Positions 32,619-42,929 of a DNA stretch of 64,000 nucleotides are shown one piece after another (within the stretch, counting starts at the first letter, position 1; each line of letters begins with the position of its first letter). This stretch comes from Saprospiraceae bacterium (GTDB lineage: Bacteria > Bacteroidota > Bacteroidia > Chitinophagales > Saprospiraceae): contig JALSGS010000003.1 of assembly GCA_026982695.1 (NCBI GenBank), forward strand, positions 1-64,000, written 5' to 3'. Under the pieces are notes generated by a model. The model worked only from the letters and a program-made list of their open reading frames with translations. It was not told the DNA's origin and ran no database searches. Both the position numbers and the translations under genes were made by a program.

Positions 32619-35477
32619 ATGGATGCTTTCCTGAATGCGCTGCGTCGGGAGCTCAGTGGTGATGTGTGGACCGATACTGTGACGCGTGCTGCCTATGCAA
32701 CTGATGCGAGTGTATACCAGATTATGCCAGTAGCAGTAGCTGCACCACGTGATGATGCAGATGTCTTGGCTGCATTGGCTACGGCACGTAGCTTCGGAGT
32801 GCCTGTCTTGGCTCGGGGTGGAGGCACCAGCTTGGCAGGCCAGACCGTATCGCATGGATTGATACTGGATTTCACCAAATACATGCATCGCATCCGAGCT
32901 ATCGACCCTGAGGAGGGCATTGCCCGCGTACAGCCAGGCGTAGTGCGCGATCAGCTCAACCTTGAAGCTGCCCCCTATCAGTTGCATTTTGCGCCTGATC
33001 CGGCTACCACGAGTAGGTGTACTTTTGGCGGGATGATTGCCAATAATAGCTCGGGTACTCGATCGATTAAGTATGGTCGCACCAGCGAACATCTCTGCTC
33101 GGTAAAGGTAGCTCTAAGCGATGGAACAGTACTGCAATTCGAAGCACTGAGCCCAACCCAATGGCGCCACTATGAGGCAAAAGGCGGTAGAGAGGGGGCG
33201 CTGTATTCGGGCTTTCGCCAAATTGTGGCACCGCTGTGGCCCGAAATTACCCAGCGCTATCCCAAAACACTGCGCCGCGTAGGCGGATATGCATTAGACG
33301 CTTTTGCGCCTCAACAACCCTGGAATCTCAGCCAACTGATTTGCGGTAGTGAGGGCACGTTGGGCATCATCCTTGAAGCCACCGTGCGTTTGGTGCCACT
33401 GCCTGCCCATAGTCTGTTAGTGGTTGCGCATTTTTCCTGCATGCGCGAAGCCCTTGAGGCCGTGCAACATATGGATGATTTTGGCCCGAGTGCAATTGAA
33501 CTGCTGGATCGTTCGGTAATCACTCTTTCGAAAAATAACCGAATTACGGCAGCGCAATGCCACTTTGTACAAGGCGATCCTGCTGCAGTACAGGTGGTCG
33601 AGTTTCAGGCTGATCATTTGGAAGAAGCTCAAGAACGGGCTCAAGCTATGATTGCTCACTTGCAGCAGATGGGATTAGGCTACCACTTCCCCGTGATCAC
33701 TCAGCCCAAACACATTACTGAGGTGTGGAGTGTGCGCAAAAACGGCTTGGGCCTTATCATGAATAAGCCCGGCGATCGGCGCCCATTGGCTTTTATAGAA
33801 GATGCTGCCGTACCTGTAGAAGTATTGCCGGACTACATAGAGGACGTATTGCGCATCTGTGCCGAGCACGAGGTGGAAGCCACGGCCTATGCGCATGCCA
33901 GTGTAGGGGTAATCCATGTGCGACCTTGGCTTGATCTGCGTCGCAAAGAGGACATCGAGCGCTTTCAATCTATTAGTGAGCAAGTATTTGAGCGGGTCGT
34001 GCATTATGGTGGTTCGTGGAGTAGCGAGCATGGCGATGGTCTAGTGCGCAGCCCCCATTTGCCCCGATTTTATGGCCAGCGCATCTACGAGGCCTTTCGG
34101 CAAGTGAAGCAGTTGTTTGACCCTGAAGGCCTACTCAATCCGGGTAAGATCGTAGATCCGCCGCCTATGACCCAACACCTGCGCTACGGTGCCGAGTGGA
34201 AGGAGCATTTGCCGCCGCGCAGTTGGTATCGCTACGCCGAAGGCCACTTCTCTAGTGCCGTACACATGTGCTCGGGCGTAGGAGCTTGCCGGCAGCTACG
34301 AGATGGTACGATGTGCCCATCGTTTCGGGCTACACGCGATGAAGTGCATAGTACGCGAGGTCGGGCCAACGCGCTACGCATGGCCATGGGCGGTCAAATT
34401 CCTCAAGAAGGTCTGAGCGGCGATGGCGTATGGGCAGCGCTCGACTTATGCCTGAGTTGTAAAGCGTGTAAGACAGAATGCCCAAGTAACGTGGATATGG
34501 CACGCCTCAAGAGCGAGGTGATGCAGTTTCGGTTTGATCGCAAGGGTATCCCACTATCCGAGCGTTTTGTCAGTATGAGTGCGCCCTTAGCAAGGCGCTT
34601 GGCGGGGCCTTTAGCACCACTGGTCAATGCCGTACAGCGTAGTGCCCCATTTCGTTGGGTACTCGAGCAAATGGCCGGTATTGACCGTCGGCGTGTTTTG
34701 CCTGAGTATGCGCGTCGGCCTTTTCGTGCGCATACAACAACTACTGCTAAGGGGGCTCACAAAGTGGTATTGTTTGCCGATACATGGCTCCAATGTCACG
34801 ATGCACACATTGGCCGGGCTGCTGCTCAGGTACTCGAAAAGTTGGGCTATGACCTGTGTGTAGTCGATAGGGGGTGTTGCCAGCGGCCCCGCATCTCACA
34901 TGGCCATTTGCGGCAAGCTGTGCGTCAAGGTGCGCGCACTGCCGAGTCGTTGCGCAGGTGGTTAGAACAGGGTGTACCTGTAGTGGTAGTGGAGCCTAGT
35001 TGTGCGTCGGCATTTACCGACGACTTGCCCGATTTGTTGCCCGATCGCCAGTTGGGGCAGCAACTCAAAAGAGGCGTGTATTTGTTGGATAACTGGTTGG
35101 CCAATGAGTTGCGGCAGCAAAGAGCAATACCCAAGTGGAAACCTGGACAAGTAGGCACGGTATTGCTACATGGCCACTGCCATCAAAAGGCATTGTACGA
35201 TACGGCTGATACCTTGTGGCTTTTGGAACAGTTGCCCGGTGCGTGCGTTACTGAGATTCCCAGTGGGTGTTGTGGCATGGCGGGTAGCTTCGGCTACGAG
35301 CGGGCACATTATGCACTGTCGCGCAAGATCGCCGAAGAAACGCTGCTGCCCGCACTGCGCCGCCAACCCGATGCAACCATTGTCGCACCAGGCTTCAGCT
35401 GTCGCCATCAGATTGCCGATTTTGCCGAAAGGCAGGCCCTACACTGGGTACAACTATGGCACCAATGGCTGGATTAA
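32619..35477 (+). CDS. FAD-linked oxidase / Fe-S dehydrogenase (YdiJ-like D-hydroxyacid dehydrogenase)
   Basis: 952 residues from the ATG at 32619; the open frame runs back into the previous gene, but the sequence before this ATG is not family-like. Domains: FAD_binding_4 (about 35-210, with LARGGGTSLAGQTV), FAD-oxidase C-terminal domain (to about 500, ending FDPEGLLNPGKIV), a 4Fe-4S region (CSGVGACRQ near 550 and CLSCKACKTECPSNVDM near 610), and a C-terminal CCG/heterodisulfide-reductase-like domain with SGCCGMAGSFGYE near 882. E. coli YdiJ with the same layout oxidises D-2-hydroxyglutarate; D-lactate or glycolate are alternatives. Contains two repeat cores (34092-34101 and 35424-35433). Confidence 0.88.
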   Translation: MDAFLNALRRELSGDVWTDTVTRAAYATDASVYQIMPVAVAAPRDDADVLAALATARSFGVPVLARGGGTSLAGQTVSHGLILDFTKYMHRIRAIDPEEGIARVQPGVVRDQLNLEAAPYQLHFAPDPATTSRCTFGGMIANNSSGTRSIKYGRTSEHLCSVKVALSDGTVLQFEALSPTQWRHYEAKGGREGALYSGFRQIVAPLWPEITQRYPKTLRRVGGYALDAFAPQQPWNLSQLICGSEGTLGIILEATVRLVPLPAHSLLVVAHFSCMREALEAVQHMDDFGPSAIELLDRSVITLSKNNRITAAQCHFVQGDPAAVQVVEFQADHLEEAQERAQAMIAHLQQMGLGYHFPVITQPKHITEVWSVRKNGLGLIMNKPGDRRPLAFIEDAAVPVEVLPDYIEDVLRICAEHEVEATAYAHASVGVIHVRPWLDLRRKEDIERFQSISEQVFERVVHYGGSWSSEHGDGLVRSPHLPRFYGQRIYEAFRQVKQLFDPEGLLNPGKIVDPPPMTQHLRYGAEWKEHLPPRSWYRYAEGHFSSAVHMCSGVGACRQLRDGTMCPSFRATRDEVHSTRGRANALRMAMGGQIPQEGLSGDGVWAALDLCLSCKACKTECPSNVDMARLKSEVMQFRFDRKGIPLSERFVSMSAPLARRLAGPLAPLVNAVQRSAPFRWVLEQMAGIDRRRVLPEYARRPFRAHTTTTAKGAHKVVLFADTWLQCHDAHIGRAAAQVLEKLGYDLCVVDRGCCQRPRISHGHLRQAVRQGARTAESLRRWLEQGVPVVVVEPSCASAFTDDLPDLLPDRQLGQQLKRGVYLLDNWLANELRQQRAIPKWKPGQVGTVLLHGHCHQKALYDTADTLWLLEQLPGACVTEIPSGCCGMAGSFGYERAHYALSRKIAEETLLPALRRQPDATIVAPGFSCRHQIADFAERQALHWVQLWHQWLD

Positions 35478-35492
35478 ACTAACGAAAACTCT

Positions 35493-35502
35493 CTAATATT
35501 AG
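35493..35502. repeat. perfect palindrome CTAATATTAG
   Basis: A 10-bp perfect palindrome in the 47-bp gap between the FAD/Fe-S dehydrogenase and rpiB. Its position before rpiB would suit an operator, but one copy of a short AT-rich palindrome may also be chance. Confidence 0.25.
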
Positions 35503-35524
35503 GTATGTAAAAATATACTACGCC

Positions 35525-35980
35525 ATGAAAATTGCCATTGGATCAGATATGCATACTCACTTGACAGAAGTGGTATTCGAAGAGCTCAAAAAACGCGGTC
35601 ACGAAGTGACGCCCTTTGGTGCGGTAATTGAAGGCAGTGCGCCATGGCCACAAGTGGGCATGGAAGTGGCGCGACGGGTAGCTGAAGGGCAGTTCGATCA
35701 GGCTGTGCTTTTTTGCTGGACGGGTACGGGTATCAGCATCGCGGCCAACAAGGTCAAGGGCGTACGGGCTGCTCTGTGTGTGGATGCTGAAACGGCGCGT
35801 GGCGCACGCCTATGGAACGATGCCAATGTGTTGTGCATGAGCCTGCGCCTGACTAGTGAACAGGTGGCCAAGGAGATCCTCGATGCGTGGTTTCAGACAG
35901 GGATGAGTACCGATGCCGAAGACGTAGCCTGTATCGATTGGCTTAAAGCACAGGATGCTGCGGCCGACGTAGCTCGATGA
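35525..35980 (+). CDS. rpiB: RpiB/LacA/LacB family sugar-phosphate isomerase
   Basis: 151 residues, cytoplasmic. Opens MKIAIGSDMHTHLTEVV, then CWTGTGISIAANKVKGVRAALC and ARGARLWNDANVLCMSLRL, the family core. RpiB converts ribose 5-phosphate and ribulose 5-phosphate. Two typical details differ: the usual SDHAG start reads SDMHT, and the catalytic-loop cysteine-glycine element reads CWTGTG, so another sugar phosphate (for example allose or galactose phosphates) is possible. It stands just before rnpB. Confidence 0.85.
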   Translation: MKIAIGSDMHTHLTEVVFEELKKRGHEVTPFGAVIEGSAPWPQVGMEVARRVAEGQFDQAVLFCWTGTGISIAANKVKGVRAALCVDAETARGARLWNDANVLCMSLRLTSEQVAKEILDAWFQTGMSTDAEDVACIDWLKAQDAAADVAR

Positions 35981-36037
35981 AGGTAATCTTTTTCCGGTAA
36001 AAAACGTTAAAAATGTGCAGCGGGAAGGCCTTTCGCA

Positions 36038-36045
36038 TATCTTTG
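36038..36045 (+). promoter_or_regulatory. -7 box TATCTTTG of rnpB
   Basis: Exact TAnnTTTG match about 15-20 bp before the 5' end of the RNase P RNA. Confidence 0.5.
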
Positions 36046-36059
36046 TGCCTTCCTATTTG

Positions 36060-36506
36060 ATCGCGTTGCAAGCCACCCTGCCGCGGCCCTAAAAGGGCTG
36101 AGGAAAGTCCGGACAACGTAGCGCACCACACCACCTAACGGGTGGGGCACTGGCTCGCAAGGGCCCGTGTACAGACAGTGCCACAGAAACCATACCGCCC
36201 ACTGCTTCAGCTCTGTCTGGAGTAAGGGTAAGGGTGAAAACGTGCGGTAAGAGCGCACGGCACCGCAGGGCAACTTGCGGTGTGGGCAAACCTTGTGGGT
36301 TGAAATGCCATGTACACTTCGATTGCTCATCAGTTGTGGCTGGACGCCATGACGAAAGCAGCCGGGTTGCGCGCTCGGTAAGGCTCATGGCCTTGTCGGA
36401 GGGGGTAGGCAGATAGAGCTCGTCCGCGAGGGCGGGCCTAGATAAATGGCAGGGCAGTCTTTGTTGGAGGCTGACAGAATCCGGCTTACAGGCTTGCAAC
36501 GCTTCT
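36060..36506 (+). ncRNA. rnpB: RNase P RNA, bacterial type A
   Basis: The catalytic RNA that trims tRNA 5' leaders. The terminal P1 helix is a perfect 12-bp pair, GCGTTGCAAGCC (36063-36074) with GGCTTGCAACGC (36491-36502). The conserved 5' core GAGGAAAGTCCGGAC is near 36100, the 3' core GACAGAATCCGGCTTACAG near 36473. Intermediate elements such as GGTAAGAGCGCACGG are also present. A run of T follows P1. The end abuts the convergent T9SS type B gene (stop at 36514). Confidence 0.95.
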
Positions 36507-36513
36507 TTTTTTC

Positions 36514-39500
36514 TTATTTGACCAATATCACTTCGCCGGCGTATTCGCGTGTCAACCCGTCCAAAAAGCGCACGCGCATGCGGTATACATACACGCCAGG
36601 TGGTGCAGGACGCCCTTTAAAAGTACCAGCCCATCCTTGGCTCATGTCGTTGGGCAACAGCTTAGTGGCTTCGAACACTTGGTTGCCAAAGCGATCGAAG
36701 ATTTGCATTAGCTCAATTTCCACTACGTCCGCTTGCGCAAAGAGCGTGAAGCGCTCGTTGTATCCATCACCATCGGGGCTAAATGCGTTGGGAATGTACA
36801 CCTTGCGCGGTTTGCGCACGATGATGGTTACCGTGTCGGTATCTGAGCAGTAGGTAGTGGTGTCTTGCGCAGTAACCCACACAATAGTTTGCTCAAGAGG
36901 TGTCAGTTCGATGGCCACGCACGCTTGACAGAGGAGCGTGTCGGAGGAGTAAAAGTCCGATACGGCGTAGGGGCTAGTCGCATCGGCCATAAGCGAGATG
37001 GATTGCCCCAGCGCAATTTCCACTTGCTCTGCTCCGAGACTGACTGCAAAGGGCGGCGGGCCTTGTATATAGGCGGTGTCGGTGAGGGTACAGCCGTTGA
37101 CGTCGCGCAATGTCAGCTTAGTAGGCCCTTCGCGCAATCCTTTTATGTCGCTTAACGGTACAAAAGGTCTGTTATTGGCAGCTATTTCGTAGGGGGGCGT
37201 GCCTCCTATTACGCTATCGATGTAGATAATACCGTCATACGGGCTTTCGAGACAATCGATGGGGTCTGGGGTGAAGTAGAGCTGTAGTGGTGGCGGCTGA
37301 TCGAGGAGAAAGGTGGCCGAGTCGCGACATCCTTTGGCATTAGTCAGTGTTACAGTCCAAAGGCCTGCCGACAGCTGGCTAGCTATTGGCGATGTGCTGC
37401 CGTTGTTCCACCTGTAAGTGAAGGGCGGATGAGGGCCTGTAGCGATTGCTTCAAGCACACCTGTGGCTTGCCCTGCACACAGAATTCCTTGGCGTTGGTC
37501 GATGAGGAGCTCGAGTGGTGGGGGCTCATCGAGGAAAAACGCGGCTGTGTCGAGACATCCGCTGGTGTGGGTGACAGTGACGATATAGTTGCCTGTGGGC
37601 AAATTCTGTATCGAGACGGTAGTATCGCCTGTGCTCCAAGCAAATGCTATAGCGGTGTCGTTGGCCTGTACGCCTAGTGCACCATCGGAGTCGCCGTGGC
37701 AACTGATGCTGTCCATCAGCACGATTTGTGCAACGAATTGTGGAGGTTGTGTCACAGTAATCGAGCTATCGATAGTACAACCGTTGAAGTCGGTGATAGT
37801 GATGGTGTAGGTGGCCGCACATAAATCGGTGCGCGTAGGCGTGGTATCTCCCGACGCCCAAAGCCATTGATAGGGTGGAGTGCCGCCCTCAGCGTTGATG
37901 CTGAGCTGGCCATTGCAAAAGCCAAAGCAAGTAGGCGAAGCCTTGTCGACATTTAACTGCAAAGGGGAAGGTGCCCAGATAGATAGCTGCAAGCTCGTAT
38001 CGCTGATGCCATCGCTTACTTCTACTGTCCAGGTGTCGGCTGATAGTGAATCGATCCACAGCGTATCATTGGGCACTAGCAGGGTGTCGTTTCCCGAAAG
38101 GGTACTGCCTTGCCAACTGATGAAATATGGGGGAAACCCCTCGGAAACAATCAGCCCGATACGGCCATCGCGCTGTTGCGCACAGCTGAGGCTGTCGCCA
38201 AAAGCCTGTACAAGCATAGGTGGTACGATGGGCATCTCGAAGCAGGTGTCGGTGGTGCAGCCCAACTGATCGGTGATGGTGAGGCAATAGCTATTGCCAC
38301 CTATGAGGCCAGCTAGAGTGTCGGTAGTAGGGCCGTGACTCCACAATAATTGGTAAGGAGGTAGACCGCCCATAGCTTGAGCTGACACGATGCCGTCAGC
38401 CCAGCCTGCAAATGAAGCTTTTTGTAGCACAGTGATTTGCACTTGTAGCGAATTGAGCACAGTGAGTTGGGTGAATACAATGCTGTCACATCCATTGGGT
38501 GCACTTAGCGTATCGGCATAATAACCAGAGGTGGTATAAGTGCTGTTGCCCACGACAAGTGAGTCGCCTGCACAAAGGGTGATGTTTTGCGAAAGCATGG
38601 GCCCATCGAAACCCAAGTCGGTAATGGTGAGGGTAAAGATGCCCGAAGTGTTGACATTGGATCCATCTACGAGGATGAAGTAGGGGCGTTGGGCGTCGAG
38701 GCAGTTGAGTTCTATGGTTTCATCGATGCCGTCGGCGGGCTCGTAGCTAAATGCTTGGAGGGAAAAGTCGCCAGTGCAGCTATCATTGCTTGAGCTGTAT
38801 ACAGCCAGTTGTAAGTCGATCGGATCAGCACCTTGTGGAAAGGGTAGATCGCTGAATGCACTAATGCGTATGTGACCAGAAGGAGGTGGGACAAACTGCA
38901 CCCACACGGTCTGTTGGGTGGGGAAGCCCGTAGCCGGCGGGTCGTCGGTGGCGTCGGCACAGGCATTGGTGAAAGTTGGGCTGGTGAGCTGCCCGCCTGC
39001 AGGGACACTGCCCATGGCATAGGCCTCACATTTGAGATTGCCTCCGCGTAAGGTGCCGGCACCGCGCACTTCAATGCCAAAATTTCCGTAGAGCGTGCCT
39101 GCCTGATCTACGACGCCATCGACCAAGACGAAGTAAGTCGTATTGGGTTGTAGGTTACACGAAAGGACTATTTGCTCATCGTAGTCCAGGGGGGTATAGG
39201 CACCGTCAATCCATTGCGGTGTGCCATTGCAAGTGCCGTCGTCGGTGGTGTACAGACCTAACTGCAGGCTGATGCTATCGCCCAGCCCTTGAGGGTCGGA
39301 CAATGCTTTGATCTGTATGACGTCAGAGATCGAGTCGCTGGTGGTAAATTGGTACCAGATACCTACGTTGTTGTGCCAGCTGACATTGGGTTCGTCGAAG
39401 GGATTAGGGTCGTTGTTGTTGGTGCCACAATAGTTGCTCCATCCTCCGGCAGTAGCGTTGCCCAGCGTTTGTCCAAAGCTGAGCATGCCCAAATCAGCAG

Positions 39501-40002
39501 CGGTGCACATGTGGTCGTTTTGCGCATCGATGGGCGTGCCGCTTACTTCGATGCGAATTTGTGCCCAGCCGTCGGAGCTGAGTCCATCGGGCATCTCGAC
39601 GATGTGCGTGGAAGTGGGATAGCTAATGGGCAGATCTACGCAGGTGAGTTCCAGGCATTGCGGGTTGATGTCGCATCCGGCAAAGATGTCCGGGTCGTTC
39701 TCAAAGGCACGCAAACAAACTTGTACGGTAGCAGGTAGGTCGGAAGGGCAGTCAAAGGGACCAGCAGTCCAGGCAACGTAGGGCAGGGGCGTATAGCAGA
39801 CGAACAGCAGTTGGGGGAAATAGGCCCAGTCGTTATTTTCGACACTAATGCCCCACATGGGATCGGGACCGGTGATGGGGTCGGTACAGGCGGTGCTGGC
39901 ATCGCCATCTTCGACAATGACTTGGAGGGTGAGCTGTGCTGAGGCAGAAGTAGCAACGAGCACGAGGCCCAATAGGAATGGTTGTAACTTTGTCATGTGC
40001 AT
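36514..40002 (-). CDS. T9SS type B secreted SprB-repeat protein (gliding-associated C-terminal domain)
   Basis: 1162 residues; ATG at 40002 or 39996, both before a signal peptide ending ATSASAQ. The N-terminal third holds a DUF-like and two PPC-like beta-sandwich domains (NVSWHNNVGIWYQF, TTYFVLVDGV; then QTVWVQFVPP and RPYFILVDGS). About residues 490-960 contain roughly six SprB-like repeats (GGLPPYQLLWSHG, GGTPPYQWLWASGDTT and others). The last 90 residues are the CHU_C/T9SS type B sorting domain, with VYIPNAFSPDGDGYNERF and GVYVYRMRVRFLDG. Type B cargo is secreted to, and typically held at, the cell surface. Likely adhesin or motility-related; the ligand is unknown. Confidence 0.9.
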   Translation of the reverse strand: MHMTKLQPFLLGLVLVATSASAQLTLQVIVEDGDASTACTDPITGPDPMWGISVENNDWAYFPQLLFVCYTPLPYVAWTAGPFDCPSDLPATVQVCLRAFENDPDIFAGCDINPQCLELTCVDLPISYPTSTHIVEMPDGLSSDGWAQIRIEVSGTPIDAQNDHMCTAADLGMLSFGQTLGNATAGGWSNYCGTNNNDPNPFDEPNVSWHNNVGIWYQFTTSDSISDVIQIKALSDPQGLGDSISLQLGLYTTDDGTCNGTPQWIDGAYTPLDYDEQIVLSCNLQPNTTYFVLVDGVVDQAGTLYGNFGIEVRGAGTLRGGNLKCEAYAMGSVPAGGQLTSPTFTNACADATDDPPATGFPTQQTVWVQFVPPPSGHIRISAFSDLPFPQGADPIDLQLAVYSSSNDSCTGDFSLQAFSYEPADGIDETIELNCLDAQRPYFILVDGSNVNTSGIFTLTITDLGFDGPMLSQNITLCAGDSLVVGNSTYTTSGYYADTLSAPNGCDSIVFTQLTVLNSLQVQITVLQKASFAGWADGIVSAQAMGGLPPYQLLWSHGPTTDTLAGLIGGNSYCLTITDQLGCTTDTCFEMPIVPPMLVQAFGDSLSCAQQRDGRIGLIVSEGFPPYFISWQGSTLSGNDTLLVPNDTLWIDSLSADTWTVEVSDGISDTSLQLSIWAPSPLQLNVDKASPTCFGFCNGQLSINAEGGTPPYQWLWASGDTTPTRTDLCAATYTITITDFNGCTIDSSITVTQPPQFVAQIVLMDSISCHGDSDGALGVQANDTAIAFAWSTGDTTVSIQNLPTGNYIVTVTHTSGCLDTAAFFLDEPPPLELLIDQRQGILCAGQATGVLEAIATGPHPPFTYRWNNGSTSPIASQLSAGLWTVTLTNAKGCRDSATFLLDQPPPLQLYFTPDPIDCLESPYDGIIYIDSVIGGTPPYEIAANNRPFVPLSDIKGLREGPTKLTLRDVNGCTLTDTAYIQGPPPFAVSLGAEQVEIALGQSISLMADATSPYAVSDFYSSDTLLCQACVAIELTPLEQTIVWVTAQDTTTYCSDTDTVTIIVRKPRKVYIPNAFSPDGDGYNERFTLFAQADVVEIELMQIFDRFGNQVFEATKLLPNDMSQGWAGTFKGRPAPPGVYVYRMRVRFLDGLTREYAGEVILVK

Positions 40003-40226
40003 CGCTTCGGTTTACACAGTGAGTGTGCGCGCTGCTGTGTGGGTAGGTGTAGTGTAAAAATATTGCAAGTAGCTTTTACGGCTGCTTTTCGGTGGCAAAA
40101 AGGGCAAATTCGTCGGTTTGTAGTCGTTGCGATAGTGAATTGGGTGTTTTGGCGGCAAGCCGTACCTTCAGCCCTACAGGTTATATTGCGCACATAGATA
40201 CATGTAAAAAGCAAGAGAGATAAGTA

Positions 40227-42908
40227 GTGAAGGGTGTAAGCGACAAGAATAAGAATAAAGCACAACTCAAGGATGGTGGCAAGATTACGCCACTAATGAA
40301 GCAATATTTTCAGGTAAAGGCAAAATATCCCGATGCCATATTGCTGTTTCGGGTAGGCGACTTTTACGAAACCTTTGGCGAAGATGCGATCAAGACGGCC
40401 AAGGCTTTGGGCATTGTACTGACTAACCGAAATAATGGGGGAAGCAAGATCGAACTGGCAGGGTTCCCCCATCATGCGCTGGATATGTACTTGCCGCGTC
40501 TGGTCAAGGCGGGCTATCGCGTAGCTATTTGTGAGCAGCTCGAGAAGCCTTCACCTCAAAAAAAACTGGTGCGGCGTGGAGTAACCGAGATTGTCACACC
40601 TGGTATTGCCAGCGATGAGAAGCTGCTCGAACACAACCGAAACAATTACTTGGCTGCAGTCTATGTGGGTAAGAAAGCCCAAGTAGGGCTGGCCTTTCTC
40701 GACATTTCTACAGGGGAGTTTTTGGTCAGTGAAGGTGATTGGAGTCATGCCGACAAGTTGTTGCAGTCGTTTCAACCTTCTGAAGTGCTCTTGGCTCGGC
40801 CTCAGGCCAATACTTTTAGCACGCATTTGGGCGATAAGTGCTACACCTATCAGCTCGATGATTGGGTGTTCACCTTGGACTATGGGCGCGAGAAGCTGCT
40901 ACAACACTTCGACGTGAGTACACTCAAGGGCTTTGGCATCGCGCAAATGCCATTGGCACAAGTGGCAGCAGGAGCCATATTGCACTATTTAGAGGCCACC
41001 GAAAATAACAAATTGCAGCACATTACGTCCGTGGTGCGCATTCAGCCAGAGCGCTATGTATGGCTCGATCGCTTTACCATTCGCAACTTAGAGCTTCTGC
41101 ATAGCCAACACGAAACGGGTACTGCTTTGATCGATGTGTTGGACAAAACTATTTCACCCATGGGTGGGCGTTTGTTGCGCAAATGGGTGGTATTGCCGCT
41201 TAAGTCGTTGAAGCAGATACATGCACGCCATGAAATGGTGGCTACGCTGGTAGCCCAACCTGACTTGATGCAACTGATCGAGGTACAATTGCGCATTGTG
41301 GGCGATTTAGAGCGACTCATCTCCAAGGTGTCTTTGGGCAAGGTCAATCCAAGAGAAGTAGTACAACTTCGGCGTGCTTTGGAAGCTATCGAGCCGGTCA
41401 AGGAAGCTCTGGCTGGCTCGGGCAGTACACATATGGCGCGTATAGCTGAGGGGTTAAACCCTTGCCCCTCGTTACAGACATTGGTGGCTACGCGCGTAGT
41501 AGATGACCCGCCCGTCAACTTGTCCAAAGGTGGGGTGATCGCTTCGGGCTTTCACGCCGAGCTGGATGAGCTACGCCATCTGGTTGTGCATAGCAAAGAT
41601 CTATTGGTCGAGATCCAGCAGCGCGAAGCTGCACGCACGGGTATCGACAATCTCAAGATCGGGTTTAATAATGTCTTTGGCTACTATTTAGAAGTAACTA
41701 ATAAGTACAAAGACAAAGGGCTCATTCCGGCCGACTGGGTGCGCAAACAAACGCTTACCAACTCAGAACGGTACATCACGGAAGAACTCAAGCAGTTGGA
41801 AAACAAAATCTTGGGCGCTGAAGAGCGCATTCTTGAGTTGGAGGTGTCGCTGTATGAGCAGTTGGTAGCCGAAATGATGGACTATATCGAGCCTGTCAAA
41901 CACAACGCGCAATTACTCGCAATGCTCGATTGCCTTTCAGCTTTCGCCAAAACGGCTGTGCAGCATCAATACGTACGCCCTATAGTGAACGAAGGCTATG
42001 AGATCGATATTGAAGCAGGACGCCATCCCGTAATTGAACAGTGTTTGCCGGTAGGCGAGCCCTATGTGCCCAATGACTTGAAGCTGGATACTGAAACCCA
42101 TCAAATACTGATGATCACTGGGCCCAACATGTCGGGTAAGTCGGCTTTGTTGCGCCAAACAGCATTGATTTGCCTCATGGCGCAAATGGGATCCTTTGTG
42201 CCAGCTGCTTCGGCTAAAATAGGTTTGCTCGACAAGGTGTTTACCCGGGTGGGGGCAAGCGATAACCTCTCTTCGGGCGAGTCGACTTTTATGGTCGAAA
42301 TGAGCGAGACTGCGAGCATCATGCACAACCTGTCGGATCGCAGCTTGGTATTGCTCGACGAAATTGGCCGAGGTACCAGTACCTACGATGGTATTTCCAT
42401 CGCTTGGGCTATTGCAGAGTACTTGCACGACAACGGGCGTTGTCGGCCTAAGACCCTTTTTGCCACGCATTATCACGAGCTCAACGAGTTGGCTACGCGC
42501 TTTGCGCGCATTCACAACTTTCACATTGCCACTAAAGAGGTGGGCCAAAAAGTATTGTTTTTGCGCAAGCTGGAGCCAGGTGGTAGTGCACACAGCTTTG
42601 GCATCCATGTAGCGCGTATGGCAGGCATGCCACGTCAGATAGTGAGTCGTGCTGAAGCGATATTGGCCATGCTCGAGCAAAAGTTTGGCGAAGTGCCGGA
42701 AACTCATACCGCCTCAGGGCTTAAGGTGCCTAAAGCGGATACGCAACAGATTGAACGGCCTCAGACATGGCAACTGTCCATTTTTGACCAGCCTGACCCT
42801 TTGTGGGAAAAGGTGAAAAAGGCCTTGCTCGAGTTAGACCTGAATGCTATGACGCCTATCGAGGCGATGATGCGCTTGCACGAGATCCGAAAGATGCTTG
42901 AAGAGTGA
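40227..42908 (+). CDS. mutS: DNA mismatch repair protein MutS
   Basis: 893 residues from a GTG at 40227; no suitable upstream ATG. The mismatch-binding motif GDFYETFGEDA lies in the N-terminal domain after MKQYFQVKAKYPDAILLFRV. The connector, core and clamp domains follow, then the ATPase with Walker A TGPNMSGKSALLRQ near residue 631, ST--E signature SSGESTFMVEMSE, Walker B LVLLDEIGRGTSTYDG and FATHYHEL. It recognises mispairs and recruits MutL. It is convergent with uvrA, only 21 bp apart. A transcription unit of its own. Confidence 0.96.
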   Translation: MKGVSDKNKNKAQLKDGGKITPLMKQYFQVKAKYPDAILLFRVGDFYETFGEDAIKTAKALGIVLTNRNNGGSKIELAGFPHHALDMYLPRLVKAGYRVAICEQLEKPSPQKKLVRRGVTEIVTPGIASDEKLLEHNRNNYLAAVYVGKKAQVGLAFLDISTGEFLVSEGDWSHADKLLQSFQPSEVLLARPQANTFSTHLGDKCYTYQLDDWVFTLDYGREKLLQHFDVSTLKGFGIAQMPLAQVAAGAILHYLEATENNKLQHITSVVRIQPERYVWLDRFTIRNLELLHSQHETGTALIDVLDKTISPMGGRLLRKWVVLPLKSLKQIHARHEMVATLVAQPDLMQLIEVQLRIVGDLERLISKVSLGKVNPREVVQLRRALEAIEPVKEALAGSGSTHMARIAEGLNPCPSLQTLVATRVVDDPPVNLSKGGVIASGFHAELDELRHLVVHSKDLLVEIQQREAARTGIDNLKIGFNNVFGYYLEVTNKYKDKGLIPADWVRKQTLTNSERYITEELKQLENKILGAEERILELEVSLYEQLVAEMMDYIEPVKHNAQLLAMLDCLSAFAKTAVQHQYVRPIVNEGYEIDIEAGRHPVIEQCLPVGEPYVPNDLKLDTETHQILMITGPNMSGKSALLRQTALICLMAQMGSFVPAASAKIGLLDKVFTRVGASDNLSSGESTFMVEMSETASIMHNLSDRSLVLLDEIGRGTSTYDGISIAWAIAEYLHDNGRCRPKTLFATHYHELNELATRFARIHNFHIATKEVGQKVLFLRKLEPGGSAHSFGIHVARMAGMPRQIVSRAEAILAMLEQKFGEVPETHTASGLKVPKADTQQIERPQTWQLSIFDQPDPLWEKVKKALLELDLNAMTPIEAMMRLHEIRKMLEE

Positions 42909-42929
42909 GTGAGGCAAAGCTGAGCGGAG

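Noticed and set aside
32454-33092. 212-codon minus-strand frame
   Set aside because: Antisense to the end of the flavoprotein gene and the FAD-binding domain of the next gene, both with clear motifs.
36089-36499. 136-codon minus-strand frame over rnpB
   Set aside because: The region folds as RNase P RNA with conserved ends on the plus strand; the frame carries no recognisable protein.
41937-42707. 256-codon minus-strand frame opposite mutS
   Set aside because: It runs antisense to the conserved MutS ATPase domain, which is certain; the frame is a shadow of that codon use.
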